Below, one piece after another: positions 47,503 through 47,636 of a stretch of DNA of 47,636 bases. The translations under genes were made by a program, and so were the position numbers. Positions within the stretch are counted from its first letter, which is position 1. Each line of letters starts with the position of its first letter. A model generated the notes under the pieces. That model ran no database searches. It was given only the letters and a program-made list of their open reading frames with translations, and was not told the origin of the DNA. This DNA is from a virus: positions 1 to 47,636 of IMG/VR virus record IMGVR_UViG_3300038708_000015; one strand, given 5' to 3'.

Positions 47503-47636
47503 ATGAATAATTTTATCAATGAAATCAATAAGCGAAGAACGTTCGCTATTATCTCGCACCCAGATGCGGGTAAAACCACCATTACTGAAAAAGTACTGTT
47601 GTTCGGAAACGCACTGCAAACTGCAGGTACGGTAAA
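47503..47636 (+). CDS. prfC: prfC (release factor RF3), phage-supplied 5' end; runs off the window
   Basis: [12 protein letters not shown], then [20 protein letters not shown] shows RF3 with an intact G1 loop (DAGKTT). RF3 is a GTPase that recycles RF1/RF2. The coding sequence up to the core (47551) comes from the phage attP and differs from the displaced host copy in its first codons (MNNFI against MANQD..L). After the core it is chromosomal. The four changes shared with the left copy are all at third codon positions, so the protein is preserved. A phage-derived promoter must drive it, since the late terminator lies upstream; I could not identify that promoter with confidence. Confidence 0.94.
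   Translation, partial: MNNFINEINKRRTFAIISHPDAGKTTITEKVLLFGNALQTAGTV
47551..47565 (+). other. attR core (right attachment site)
   Basis: ATCTCGCACCCAGAT, identical to 806-820, is the right junction; prfC continues after it. With crossover here the prophage is about 46,745 bp. Confidence 0.85.

Larger units (their letters stand above)
806..47565. mobile_element. Temperate siphovirus prophage integrated in prfC
   Basis: Nearly intact prophage bounded by two copies of a 15-bp identity (806-820 and 47551-47565) inside duplicated prfC 5' sequence. It contains integrase, recombination, immunity, replication, lysis, packaging, head, tail and host-range genes in a plausible temperate order. The head genes are Mu-like (gp29 portal, gpF, gpI/Z protease-scaffold, DUF2190, DUF1320, gpG), while the tail is lambda/D3112-like with a long tape measure and no sheath, so a siphovirus is inferred. 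No Mu-type transposase is present; integration is site-specific. No gene looks frameshifted apart from the programmed site in the tail chaperone, so the prophage may be inducible. Confidence 0.95.

Noticed and set aside
806-47565. Interpretation of the element as an SXT/R391-type ICE
   Set aside because: Only the integration site is shared. There are no conjugation, relaxase or mating-pair genes, and a complete set of virion genes is present.
1-47636. CRISPR arrays, rRNA and tRNA genes
   Set aside because: No regularly spaced repeats with unique spacers and no tRNA-like cloverleaf or rRNA sequence seen; repeats found are iterons, operators and one inverted domain copy.

Overview
The window holds one almost complete temperate siphovirus prophage of about 46.7 kb (roughly 806-47565), integrated in the 5' end of prfC (peptide chain release factor 3) of a gammaproteobacterium, probably marine. 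I judge this from the prfC protein sequence and the mosaic of phage genes; the species cannot be fixed from the sequence. Only scraps of flanking DNA are visible. On the left are the end of a LexA-like (S24) repressor gene and a stranded 32-codon prfC 5' fragment. On the right is the prfC body, which now carries a phage-supplied start and first codons.

Layout from left to right. A tyrosine integrase (1048-2316) lies beside attL and putative arm-type sites. A leftward early operon (7466 down to 2321) encodes a RecE-like exonuclease, RecT annealase, an AlpA-like HTH protein, an MT-A70 adenine methylase, a PAPS-reductase-like protein and a MazG-like protein. The immunity region (7577-9393) has a cI-type repressor, cro and cII. 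A rightward early operon follows: a lambda O/P-like initiator and helicase loader, a VRR-NUC nuclease, a Mor-type activator, lysis genes, a ParB-methylase fusion, the terminases, a Mu gp29-like portal and a Mu gpF-like protein. The head module is then interrupted by about 7.2 kb (20085-27250). That insert carries an operator-controlled small-gene operon (NinH-like, DUF2303/YfdQ-like), a tandem LuxR-HTH regulator, a lipoprotein and a leftward antirepressor operon. Head genes resume at 27251 (Mu-like protease/scaffold, decoration, capsid), followed by a lambda/D3112-like non-contractile tail module, a J-type protein, a fibre, a beta-helix spike and an esterase-bearing tail protein, up to a strong terminator at 47377-47407.

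The most unusual part is 24639-27253. A leftward transcript has a strong promoter, an intrinsic terminator, a C4-antisense-like RNA, a small gene in the position of icd, a KilA-N antirepressor and, coupled by an ATGA overlap, a free-standing copy of the integrase arm-DNA-binding domain. That domain shares 83 of 84 residues with the integrase N-terminus, and 12 of the 13 nucleotide differences are synonymous. C4 contains a 10-nt stretch able to pair with the Shine-Dalgarno sequence of the first gene. The same interval has a cluster of GTGTCGGTGT iterons also present inside the initiator gene, and a consensus LexA box before a 54-aa protein that is paralogous to a 62-aa protein beside cI. The phage repressor seems to lack the S24 catalytic pair, so induction through SOS-controlled or C4-controlled antirepressors, linked to control of recombination through the arm-domain protein, is my working model (inference).

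Regulation appears to be tied together by a 16-bp operator, GTACCG-N4-CCGAAC. It occurs within the PL core promoter, at PR/cro, three times before the operon at 20185, and as related palindromes upstream of the C4 operon promoter.
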